Shown here one piece after another: positions 14,325 through 21,443 of a stretch of 21,443 bases of DNA. The stretch's first letter is position 1; the number at the start of each line of letters is the position of its first letter. The position numbers and the translations under genes were made by a program. The notes beneath the pieces are model-generated. The model worked only from the letters and a program-made list of their open reading frames with translations. It was not told the origin of the DNA and did no database searches. Source of the DNA: an uncultured Lachnospiraceae bacterium (GTDB taxonomy: Bacteria; Bacillota; Clostridia; Lachnospirales; Lachnospiraceae); the NCBI GenBank assembly GCA_902767235.1, contig CACXGR010000188.1, positions 1 to 21,443 on the forward strand. The letters run 5' to 3'.

Positions 14325-15971
14325 CTAGTCTCTTTTTTGTTCAAAACGCATCCAGATATACAGTGCGCCGAGCGCCGCCAGAAGCAGGATCCCCCAGTTA
14401 AGTGTGTTCGAATTGTCTGCTGTTTTGGCGGACATCGTCTTATTGATCGTAATGCTTGTCCGCGCCGGCATCGACCGGGAGACCTTGGATGTGACCACCG
14501 TCGACACGATCGAGTTCTTTTTGGCGCTTCCGCCGGCATACACAACGCGCTCGTCGTCCCTGCTTCTTCCTTCAGGGAGCGGTTCATGGATATTGGTGAT
14601 CGTATATCCGTCCTCGTCACTGCCCGAGATGGATCCCGTATATCCCTCCAGCCTTTCCTCCACTATGGAGTAGGACTGCCTGCTGCTCTTTTTATAGAGC
14701 GGCATATCCTCAAAAGTTGCCGACCAGTCGTTGGCTTTCTTCAGGATGGCTGTTTTGCCTGTGTCCACGCCGTTTGCATACAAAGTCACCTGGATGCTGC
14801 CCGGCCTGGTGCCGTCCTTGTCATTTTCATCCTTCCACGCGCCCGTCACCTTGATGTCCATGGTGTCAGCGACCTTTACAGGCACAAGGTAACCGCCCGG
14901 AGAGACGGAGTCTGAAGAGCCGCTCATTTCAAGCTCTGATTCCTCTTCCACTTTGCGCTCTTCTTCAAACATCTCTTCCCGAGAGATCGCAAAATATCGC
15001 CCGTCCCGGCTGATCTTATACCTGCCGCCTTCTTTGACCGCGACGGCAAAGTCCCGGTATCCATCCGGCATATCGAATGTCTGGCCGTGATCGCTGCCGC
15101 TTTCCGTGACCGTAACATTTTTGAGACCGGAGAGACTGCCGTCCGAAGCCTTTGCAAAAGTACCTCGCAGAATGCAGGCGTCCTTAAACCCGTCTTCCGT
15201 ATCAGATCTTCTTCCCGCTTCCTGGAGCAGAATGGCGGTTCCTTCCCCGTCCGCGGCCGCACACAGCGAAGTGACGTTTTCCGAGATCCTGGGCGCTGTC
15301 ACGGGATAAGCCGTATTGCCGCTTCCTCTTCCGATCCCGTCGGCTTTGCTGCCGCCCTGCACAATGACGGTTCCCTCTTCTATGACGATCGTGCCGCAGG
15401 AATCCTGTCCCTTGCTGCTTCCGATCCCGGCGCCGCCTTCTCCTCCGACTGCTTTGAGGACGCCGCTGCCGCTGATCCGAAGGTTGGACGACACGTGGGG
15501 AGCAGCGTCACCTCCTGAGAGCATCTGCACTTCCAGACCGGCGTATCCCGGCGCTCCGATGAGTGTGTTGATTTTTTGGGCGCTCTCGTTTTCGGTGCCC
15601 AGAACGATCTGTGCATAGATCCCGGGTCTGACTGCTGCAGCCGCACTGCTGCCGGCCTCTATCTGAACGCCGTCAAGAATGACCTCGCTGTCGCCGCAGA
15701 TCTCGATCCACGCGTCCGTCTTCTCTGTGCCGGCTGCCATCTTTACCGTGACTTTTCCGCCGTAGATCTGCAGCCTTCCTTTTCTGAACGCATAATCATC
15801 TTCCGATTCCGCGCTGATCTCAAAAGGACAGGTGTCCTTTTGCCCATCGCTTTCATTTTCAGCAGCTGTCTCTTTCCCCTTATTCTCCGCGGCGCCCGCC
15901 GTGCTGCCGGCTGTCATCGCCATAGCAATGATCACTGACAGAGCGATCACGAATCTCCGTATCATATTCAT
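14325..15971 (-). CDS. Membrane-anchored surface protein with Gly-rich beta-solenoid-like region and Cna-B domain
   Basis: 548 residues. A signal peptide (about 1-28, MNMIRRFVIALSVIIAMAMT) is followed by an extracellular region. Residues about 50-240 show short beta-strand repeats with VILDGVQI, GGEGGAGIGSS and GTVIVQGGS, resembling beta-solenoid or carbohydrate-binding surface proteins. Residues about 371-464 are a Cna-B-type domain (VTGAWKDENDKDGTRPGSI to DGYTITNIHEP). The end is a hydrophobic helix (about 526-541) and a basic tail RFEQKRD. No LPxTG is seen; AKTADNSN just before the helix looks like an altered sortase signal. The start is ATG 15971, with AGAGGAG 6 bases upstream; the longer frame to 16034 places extra residues before the signal and lacks such a site. 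Role unknown, probably adhesion or surface structure. Confidence 0.82.
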   Translation of the reverse strand: MNMIRRFVIALSVIIAMAMTAGSTAGAAENKGKETAAENESDGQKDTCPFEISAESEDDYAFRKGRLQIYGGKVTVKMAAGTEKTDAWIEICGDSEVILDGVQIEAGSSAAAAVRPGIYAQIVLGTENESAQKINTLIGAPGYAGLEVQMLSGGDAAPHVSSNLRISGSGVLKAVGGEGGAGIGSSKGQDSCGTIVIEEGTVIVQGGSKADGIGRGSGNTAYPVTAPRISENVTSLCAAADGEGTAILLQEAGRRSDTEDGFKDACILRGTFAKASDGSLSGLKNVTVTESGSDHGQTFDMPDGYRDFAVAVKEGGRYKISRDGRYFAISREEMFEEERKVEEESELEMSGSSDSVSPGGYLVPVKVADTMDIKVTGAWKDENDKDGTRPGSIQVTLYANGVDTGKTAILKKANDWSATFEDMPLYKKSSRQSYSIVEERLEGYTGSISGSDEDGYTITNIHEPLPEGRSRDDERVVYAGGSAKKNSIVSTVVTSKVSRSMPARTSITINKTMSAKTADNSNTLNWGILLLAALGALYIWMRFEQKRD

Positions 15972-16045
15972 TGTCTTCTCCTCTGATGCCGTAAGCATGG
16001 AGCAAAAAATCAAATTCCTTTTCCAAAATATCATACCGATACTAT

Positions 16046-16074
16046 ATTTTACTATTTTGTTACGATTTTGTAAA
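16046..16074 (-). promoter_or_regulatory. Promoter of the surface protein gene
   Basis: The minus strand has TTTACA (16069-16074) and TAAAAT (16046-16051) separated by 17 bases. The start site near 16039 gives a leader of about 68 bases to the ATG at 15971, which supports the shorter start chosen for that gene. Confidence 0.6.
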
Positions 16075-16137
16075 TATTATTTCCGTTTTCAAAATTAATT
16101 TTAACTATATTTTCACGAATTTTAATAAAAATACCAG

Positions 16138-16166
16138 TAGAAAAACTCGCGGTATTCAAATATAAT
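16138..16166 (+). promoter_or_regulatory. Promoter of carB
   Basis: A perfect -10 TATAAT (16161-16166) lies 17 bases after a weak -35, TAGAAA (16138-16143). The start site near 16173 leaves a leader of only about 36 bases, too short for a PyrR-type attenuator. GAGAGGA (16199-16205) is the ribosome binding site. Confidence 0.6.
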
Positions 16167-16208
16167 TTATAAGGTTAAGTTTAGCAAAAACTAAGAAAGA
16201 GAGGACCT

Positions 16209-19200
16209 ATGGCACAACGTACAGATATTCATAAGATTCTGATCATCGGTTCCGGTCCGATTGTGATCGGGCAAGCCTGCGAATTCGACTATTCCGGTAC
16301 GCAGGCCTGTAAAGCGCTCAGAAGTCTCGGATATGAGATCGTTCTTGTCAATTCGAATCCTGCGACGATCATGACCGATCCTGAGATGGCTGACATCACT
16401 TATATCGAACCTCTCAACGTCAGGCGCATGGAGCAGATCATTGCCAAAGAGCGCCCCGACGCACTTCTCCCCAATCTCGGAGGTCAGTCCGGCCTCAATT
16501 TGTGCTCAGAGCTTTATAAAGAAGGAATTCTTGATAAATACGACGTAAAGGTCATCGGCGTACAGGTCGATGCGATTGAGCGCGGAGAAGACCGCATTGA
16601 ATTCAAAGAGACGATGAACAGTCTCGGGATCGAGATGGCGCGCAGCGAAGTCGCTTACTCCATCGAGGAAGCCCTGGCCATTGCCGACCGGCTCGGATAT
16701 CCCGTTGTGCTCCGCCCCGCCTACACGATGGGCGGCGCCGGCGGCGGACTGGTTTATAATAAGGATGAGCTTCGCACGGTCTGCGCGCGCGGACTTCAGG
16801 CAAGTCTGATCCACCAGGTCCTCGTCGAGGAATCCATTCTCGGATGGGAGGAGCTCGAGCTCGAAGTGGTCCGCGACAGAGAGAACAATATGATCACTGT
16901 CTGCTTTATTGAGAACGTGGATCCGGTCGGCGTTCACACCGGCGATTCCTTCTGCACAGCTCCCATGCTGACCATCAGCGAGGAGCTGCAGAAAAAGCTG
17001 CAGGAACAGTCCTATAAGATCGTCGAGCACATCGGCGTCATCGGCGGCACAAACGTGCAGTTCGCCCACGATCCCAAGAGCGGCCGTGTCGTCGTCATAG
17101 AGATCAATCCCAGAACATCGCGCTCTTCCGCTCTTGCCTCCAAAGCGACCGGTTTCCCCATCGCGCTGGTCTCCGCCAAGCTGGCCACCGGCCTCACGCT
17201 CAGAGAGATCCCCTGCGGCAAATACGGAACACTCGACAAATATGTTCCCGACGGTGACTATGTAGTCGTTAAATTTGCCCGCTGGGCATTTGAAAAGTTC
17301 AAGGGCGTCGACGATCACCTCGGCACGCAGATGCGCGCCGTCGGCGAGGTCATGAGCATCGGCAAGAATTTCAAGGAAGCCTTCCAGAAGGCCATCCGGT
17401 CCCTTGAGAAGGACCGCTACGGACTCGGTTTTGTCAAGAATTTCCATGAACTGAGCAAAGAAAAGCTTCTCAAAATGCTGGTCGTTCCCAGCAGCGAGCG
17501 CTATTTTGTCATGTATGAGGCGCTCAGAAAGGGCGCTACGGCAGATGAGATCTTTGATCTGACCGGTGTCAAGCACTATTTTGTCAATCAGATGAAAGAG
17601 CTGGTAGAGGAGGAAGAAGCACTCCTTCACAGCGAGCTCACAGCACAGTCTCTCACACAGGCCAAGAAAGACGGCTTTTCCGACAAATATCTCAGCGAGA
17701 TCCTGGGTGTTCCGGAGAGCGAGATCCGCAATAAGCGCGAGGAACTGGGCGTCATTGAGACATGGGATGCCGTGCATGTCAGCGGGACTGAGGACAGCGC
17801 GTACTACTACTCCACTTACAATGCGCCGGACAACGATCCGATCCGCACCGAGCGGCCCAAGATCATGATCCTGGGCGGAGGTCCCAACAGGATCGGCCAG
17901 GGTATCGAATTCGATTACTGCTGCGTGCATGCGGCCAAGTCCCTGCGCGAGCTCGGATTTGAGACCATCATCGTCAACTGCAACCCCGAGACGGTCTCGA
18001 CCGATTACGATACATCCGACAAGCTCTATTTTGAGCCGCTCACACTGGAAGATGTTCTCTCCATCTATTACAAAGAGAAACCCGTAGGCGTCATCGCACA
18101 GTTCGGCGGCCAGACACCTCTGAATCTCGCAGCCGACCTCAAGGCCAATGGTGTCCGCATCCTCGGCACGCAGCCGGAGGTGATCGATGAGGCAGAGGAC
18201 CGCGATCAGTTCCGCTCCATGATGGACAAGCTCGGGATCCCGATGCCGGAATCCGGAATGGCGACCACGGTAGAAGAAGCCACACAGATCGCGAACGAGA
18301 TCGGCTATCCCGTCATGGTCCGTCCTTCCTACGTCCTGGGCGGGCGCGGAATGGAAGTGGTCTATGACGACGACTCCATGAAGGACTACATGCTGGCTGC
18401 AGTCGGCGTAACGCCTGACCGCCCGATCCTGATCGACCGCTTCCTCAACCACGCTATGGAGTGCGAGGCAGATGCGATCAGCGACGGCCGCCACGCCTAT
18501 GTGCCGGCAGTCATGGAGCACATCGAGCTGGCCGGTATTCACTCCGGTGATTCCGCCTGCATCATTCCCTCCAGACACATCCCTCAGGATAATCTGGAGA
18601 CCATCAAGGAATACACGCGCCGCATTGCGGAGGAAATGAACGTCGTCGGTCTCATGAATATGCAGTATGCGATCGAAAACGGCAAGGTCTATGTTCTGGA
18701 AGCCAATCCCAGAGCTTCCCGCACAGTGCCGCTGGTATCCAAGGTATGCGGGATCCGCATGGTCCCTCTTGCCACCGATATCATCACATCCGAGCTGACC
18801 GGCCGCAAGTCGCCCGTCGAAGGTCTCGGAGAGCGCACGATCCCTTATTACGGCGTCAAAGAGGCGGTCTTCCCCTTCAATATGTTCCAGGAAGTAGATC
18901 CGATCCTCGGACCTGAGATGCGCTCCACAGGAGAAGTGCTCGGTATCGCCGGCAGCACCGGTGAAGCATACTTCAAGGCACAGGAAGGCGCAAATGCCAC
19001 CCTTCCTACGGAGGGAACCGTACTGATCTCCGTCAACCGCAAGGATAAGCCCGAGGTCGCGGAAGTGGCACGTATCTTCGATGAGTGCGGGTTCAAGATC
19101 CTGGCCACCGGCGGCACCTGCGATCTGATCCAGCAGGCGGGGATCAAAGCAGAGCGCGTCAAGAAGCTCTACGAGGGACGTCCCAATATAATCGACCTGA

Positions 19201-19421
19201 TCACAAACGGCAAGATCCAGCTGATCGTCAACTCTCCTGTCGGCAAGGACAGCATCCACGACGACAGCTATCTCAGAAAGAACGCTATCAAGGCCCGCGT
19301 TCCCTATATCACCACGATCGACGCGGCCCGCGCGGCAGCGGAAGGCATCCGCTATGTCAAGAAACATGGCGACAGCGAGATCCGTTCGCTGCAGGAGTGG
19401 CATTCCATGATCAAGAACTGA
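16209..19421 (+). CDS. carB: Carbamoyl-phosphate synthase large subunit
   Basis: 1070 residues, full length for the family. It makes carbamoyl phosphate from bicarbonate, ATP and ammonia supplied by the small glutaminase subunit CarA, feeding pyrimidine and arginine synthesis. The two homologous halves are plain: KILIIGSGPIVIGQACEFDY (9-28) and KIMILGGGPNRIGQGIEFDY (about 551-570) open each, each followed by an ATP-grasp domain (about 128-320 and 670-860; note RPAYTMGGAGGG and RPSYVLGGRGM). An oligomerisation region lies between them, and the C-terminal allosteric MGS-like domain spans about 934-1070 (FKILATGGT, PNIIDLITNGKIQLIVNSP). It is the only complete plus-strand gene. carA is not next to it on either side, and no other pyr or arg gene is in view, so it is transcribed alone from its own promoter. 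Confidence 0.98.
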   Translation: MAQRTDIHKILIIGSGPIVIGQACEFDYSGTQACKALRSLGYEIVLVNSNPATIMTDPEMADITYIEPLNVRRMEQIIAKERPDALLPNLGGQSGLNLCSELYKEGILDKYDVKVIGVQVDAIERGEDRIEFKETMNSLGIEMARSEVAYSIEEALAIADRLGYPVVLRPAYTMGGAGGGLVYNKDELRTVCARGLQASLIHQVLVEESILGWEELELEVVRDRENNMITVCFIENVDPVGVHTGDSFCTAPMLTISEELQKKLQEQSYKIVEHIGVIGGTNVQFAHDPKSGRVVVIEINPRTSRSSALASKATGFPIALVSAKLATGLTLREIPCGKYGTLDKYVPDGDYVVVKFARWAFEKFKGVDDHLGTQMRAVGEVMSIGKNFKEAFQKAIRSLEKDRYGLGFVKNFHELSKEKLLKMLVVPSSERYFVMYEALRKGATADEIFDLTGVKHYFVNQMKELVEEEEALLHSELTAQSLTQAKKDGFSDKYLSEILGVPESEIRNKREELGVIETWDAVHVSGTEDSAYYYSTYNAPDNDPIRTERPKIMILGGGPNRIGQGIEFDYCCVHAAKSLRELGFETIIVNCNPETVSTDYDTSDKLYFEPLTLEDVLSIYYKEKPVGVIAQFGGQTPLNLAADLKANGVRILGTQPEVIDEAEDRDQFRSMMDKLGIPMPESGMATTVEEATQIANEIGYPVMVRPSYVLGGRGMEVVYDDDSMKDYMLAAVGVTPDRPILIDRFLNHAMECEADAISDGRHAYVPAVMEHIELAGIHSGDSACIIPSRHIPQDNLETIKEYTRRIAEEMNVVGLMNMQYAIENGKVYVLEANPRASRTVPLVSKVCGIRMVPLATDIITSELTGRKSPVEGLGERTIPYYGVKEAVFPFNMFQEVDPILGPEMRSTGEVLGIAGSTGEAYFKAQEGANATLPTEGTVLISVNRKDKPEVAEVARIFDECGFKILATGGTCDLIQQAGIKAERVKKLYEGRPNIIDLITNGKIQLIVNSPVGKDSIHDDSYLRKNAIKARVPYITTIDAARAAAEGIRYVKKHGDSEIRSLQEWHSMIKN

Positions 19422-19453
19422 TCCTTCAGAGTGATCTATTATAAAGAAGTCAG

Positions 19454-19487
19454 ATGCCCGGGCACCTCAAATGTGCCCGGGCATTTT
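19454..19487 (+). terminator. Intrinsic terminator of carB
   Basis: A perfect 12-bp stem, ATGCCCGGGCAC (19454-19465) with GTGCCCGGGCAT (19473-19484), has a 7-base loop and a short TTTT end. It starts 33 bases after the carB stop. The tail is short but the stem is very stable. Confidence 0.8.
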
Positions 19488-19525
19488 CAGACTGCTGTTC
19501 AACATATGTACTAAAAAAGGTACTT

Positions 19526-19559
19526 AAAAAGGACCGGAAATCATTCTCCGGTCCTTTTT
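19526..19559 (-). terminator. Bidirectional terminator after the ATP synthase operon
   Basis: AAAAAGGACCGG (19526-19537) pairs with CCGGTCCTTTTT (19548-19559) around a 10-base loop. On the minus strand it gives a U-tract right after atpC (stop at 19575); on the plus strand it backs up the carB terminator. The layout fits two converging transcripts. Confidence 0.88.
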
Positions 19560-19574
19560 CTGCATCGATCAATG

Positions 19575-19976
19575 TTATTTTGCACTGTTAATTCTGACAA
19601 GCGCCCTGTAGAGTCTGGCTTCAGCTTTCACTCTCGCGACCTCGTCGAGATTTGCCTGTGCGAGCCGCTCTTCCGCTCTCTTCTTGGCTTTCTGTGCTCT
19701 GACGACGTCGATATCTTCGCCCCACTCCCAGGTTGTGGGAATGACTCTGCAGAGATTGTTCATCATGGAGATCATCCCGCCAATACAGGCAGCTTTGCGC
19801 TCTGTTCCGTCTTCCATCACTACCGTCGCAGTGCCCATTCCGATGGCGGTGACATAGTTCATATGTCTGGCAAGAATTGCCAGATCACCGTGTATGGTGC
19901 GCAGTTTGATCCGCTCCACCTCTCCGTCAAATTCAAGGCCATCCATTGAGACGACCTGTAACCGGAAGGTTGCCAT
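19575..19976 (-). CDS. atpC: F1Fo ATP synthase epsilon subunit
   Basis: 133 residues; part of the central stalk of the F1 sector, coupling rotation to catalysis and limiting ATP hydrolysis. An N-terminal beta-sandwich (about 1-85, with VVSMDGLEFDGEVERIKLRT, HGDLAILARHMNYVTAI and ACIGGM) is followed by a C-terminal helical pair rich in Ala, Arg and Glu (EERLAQANLDEVARVKAEARL). The Arg/His-rich segment replaces the more usual GILPNHAP, as seen in other clostridial subunits. The start has GGAGG about 8 bases upstream. It lies 32 bases after atpD and is the last gene of the operon. Confidence 0.93.
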   Translation of the reverse strand: MATFRLQVVSMDGLEFDGEVERIKLRTIHGDLAILARHMNYVTAIGMGTATVVMEDGTERKAACIGGMISMMNNLCRVIPTTWEWGEDIDVVRAQKAKKRAEERLAQANLDEVARVKAEARLYRALVRINSAK

Positions 19977-20008
19977 AGCGTCTTCCTCCCTTCATTCACA
20001 ATGTAAGC

Positions 20009-21397
20009 TTACTTGGCCTTCTCAAAGACATCGTCGATCGTGCCCGCAAACAGGAAGGCACTCTCAGGCAGATCGTCGCACTCGCCGTCCAGGATCATGC
20101 GGAAGCCTCGCAGCGTCTCTTTGAGCGGAACGTACTTTCCGGGCATACCGGTGAACTGCTCTGCGACAGAGAAGCTCTGGGAGAGGAAGTTCTGGATCTT
20201 TCTGGCTCTGTAGACGCTGAGCTTATCCTGATCAGACAGCTCATCCATGCCCATGATCGCGATGATATCCTGCAGCTCTTTGTATCTCTGAAGAACCTGC
20301 TGCACTCTTCTTGCGATGTCATAGTGCTCCTGTCCGACAACTTCAGGTGACAGGATACGGCTTGTGGAATCAAGCGGATCCACTGCGGGATAAATTCCCT
20401 GGGAAGCGATATCACGGGAAAGAACCGTCGTCGCGTCCAGGTGGGTGAATGTAGTCGCAGGCGCGGGGTCTGTCAAGTCATCCGCAGGGACATAGACCGC
20501 CTGAACGGATGTGATGGAACCGCGCTTTGTGGATGTGATCCTCTCCTGCAGCGCACCCATTTCGGTTGCCAGTGTGGGCTGGTAACCGACGGCTGAAGGC
20601 ATACGTCCCAGAAGTGCAGACACCTCGGAACCTGCCTGTGTGAAACGGAAAATATTGTCGATGAACAGAAGCACATCCTGATTTTTGACATCACGGAAGT
20701 ACTCCGCCATGGTCAGTCCCGACAGTCCGACTCTCATTCTTGCTCCCGGGGGTTCGTTCATCTGACCGTATACCAGCGCTGTCTTGTCGATAACGCCGCT
20801 CTCTTTCATTTCTCCGTAAAGGTCATTTCCTTCACGCGTTCTCTCACCGACACCGGTGAAGACGGAAATACCGCCGTGTGCCTTGGCCACGTTGTTGATC
20901 AGCTCCATGATCAGGACCGTCTTGCCGACGCCGGCGCCTCCGAACAGACCGATCTTGCCGCCCTTTGCGTAGGGGCAGATCAGGTCTACGACCTTGATGC
21001 CGGTCTCGAAGATCTCAGTCGCCGGTGTCTGGTCCTCAAAGGAAGGTGCCGGGCGATGGATCGGCCAGCGCTCCTTGACTTCGGGGGCAGGCTGGTTGTC
21101 AACCGGCTCTCCGAGCAGATTGAATATACGCCCAAGGCACTGATCACCTACCGGAACGGTAATGGGACCTCTCGTATCGACAGCATCGGTTCCGCGAACC
21201 AGTCCGTCTGTGGAACTCATCGCAACGCAGCGGACTACATCGTCACCGATCTGCTGCGCTACTTCAGCGATCAGTTTTCGGTCATTCACATTGATCTCGA
21301 TCGCATTCAGCAGCTCAGGCAGTTCACCCTCGCGGAATCGTATATCCAGTACCGGACCTGTGACCTGTATGACCTTTCCCGTATGTTTCTCACTCAT
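20009..21397 (-). CDS. atpD: F1Fo ATP synthase beta subunit
   Basis: 462 residues; the catalytic subunit of the F1 sector, on the cytoplasmic face of the membrane. Visible features are the N-terminal beta-barrel (GKVIQVTGPVLDIRF), Walker A GGAGVGKT (153-160), catalytic Glu185 in GVGERTREGNDLY, Walker B LLFIDNIFRFTQAG (243-256), the signature PALDSTSR-like region as PAVDPLDSTSR, and the DELSDQDK motif facing the gamma subunit (DELSEED in most species). Length and order are normal. An AGGAG lies about 10 bases before the ATG. It follows atpG, of which only the end is in the window, and precedes atpC. Confidence 0.98.
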   Translation of the reverse strand: MSEKHTGKVIQVTGPVLDIRFREGELPELLNAIEINVNDRKLIAEVAQQIGDDVVRCVAMSSTDGLVRGTDAVDTRGPITVPVGDQCLGRIFNLLGEPVDNQPAPEVKERWPIHRPAPSFEDQTPATEIFETGIKVVDLICPYAKGGKIGLFGGAGVGKTVLIMELINNVAKAHGGISVFTGVGERTREGNDLYGEMKESGVIDKTALVYGQMNEPPGARMRVGLSGLTMAEYFRDVKNQDVLLFIDNIFRFTQAGSEVSALLGRMPSAVGYQPTLATEMGALQERITSTKRGSITSVQAVYVPADDLTDPAPATTFTHLDATTVLSRDIASQGIYPAVDPLDSTSRILSPEVVGQEHYDIARRVQQVLQRYKELQDIIAIMGMDELSDQDKLSVYRARKIQNFLSQSFSVAEQFTGMPGKYVPLKETLRGFRMILDGECDDLPESAFLFAGTIDDVFEKAK

Positions 21398-21417
21398 TTA
21401 TATGTACTCCTTTAGTA

Positions 21418-21443
21418 TCAATTCCCTTCTGCGCCGGCCACGA
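21418..21443 (-). CDS. atpG: F1Fo ATP synthase gamma subunit, C-terminal end only
   Basis: The last seven codons read VAGAEGN followed by TGA (stop at 21418-21420). This matches the gamma subunit's usual ending, EIVxGAxx, and the position directly upstream of atpD is where atpG lies in the standard operon order. The rest is beyond the right edge, so identity rests on these few residues and on context. Confidence 0.72.

Noticed and set aside
16506..19403. 965-codon open frame antisense to carB
   Set aside because: It mirrors carB codon structure, gives a composition rich in His, Asp, Arg and Cys with no recognisable domain, and has no ribosome binding site. carB itself is certain.

Overview
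The window looks like a chromosomal segment of a Gram-positive anaerobe of the Clostridia, most likely a Lachnospiraceae-type Firmicute. The grounds are strong AGGAGG-type ribosome binding sites, rubrerythrin, VanZ-like and Cna-B surface proteins, a clostridial-style F-ATPase epsilon subunit and moderately GC-rich coding DNA separated by AT-rich promoters. No tRNA, rRNA, CRISPR array, insertion sequence, integrase or phage gene was seen. All genes except carB lie on the minus strand, and no stretch longer than 300 bases is without a gene.

Right-to-left (the direction of most transcription): the window opens in the ATP synthase operon (end of atpG, then atpD and atpC), which converges on plus-strand carB. 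Two strong hairpins separate them. carB stands alone, with no carA beside it. Divergent from carB is a membrane-anchored surface protein with a Gly-rich beta-helix-like part and a Cna-B domain. Then come a VanZ-like membrane protein, rubrerythrin, an esterase-family protein whose nucleophile Ser is replaced by Asp, 4-alpha-glucanotransferase (malQ) and a class A penicillin-binding protein with a long Gly/Ser/Glu repeat tail.

After a terminator, an extended -10 promoter starts a likely five-gene operon: a MacB/LolD-type ABC ATPase with no permease next to it, a 102-residue lipoprotein ending in YGPPEER, two half-transporters that together form a heterodimeric exporter of the TM287/288 or BmrCD type, and an M13 zinc metallopeptidase lipoprotein. 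The left edge holds the first 20 codons of a probable Hsp20 small heat-shock gene with a good promoter and an AT-rich palindrome.

Most of the window is housekeeping: energy (ATP synthase), pyrimidine/arginine precursor supply (carB), glycogen/maltodextrin use (malQ), cell wall synthesis (PBP1A) and oxidative stress defence (rubrerythrin). The less ordinary parts are the exporter/peptidase/lipoprotein operon, the Asp-for-Ser esterase-like protein, the palindromes over the rubrerythrin and Hsp20 promoters, and the promoter plus terminator arrangement ahead of malQ. I did not find a clear-cut new defence or mobile system.
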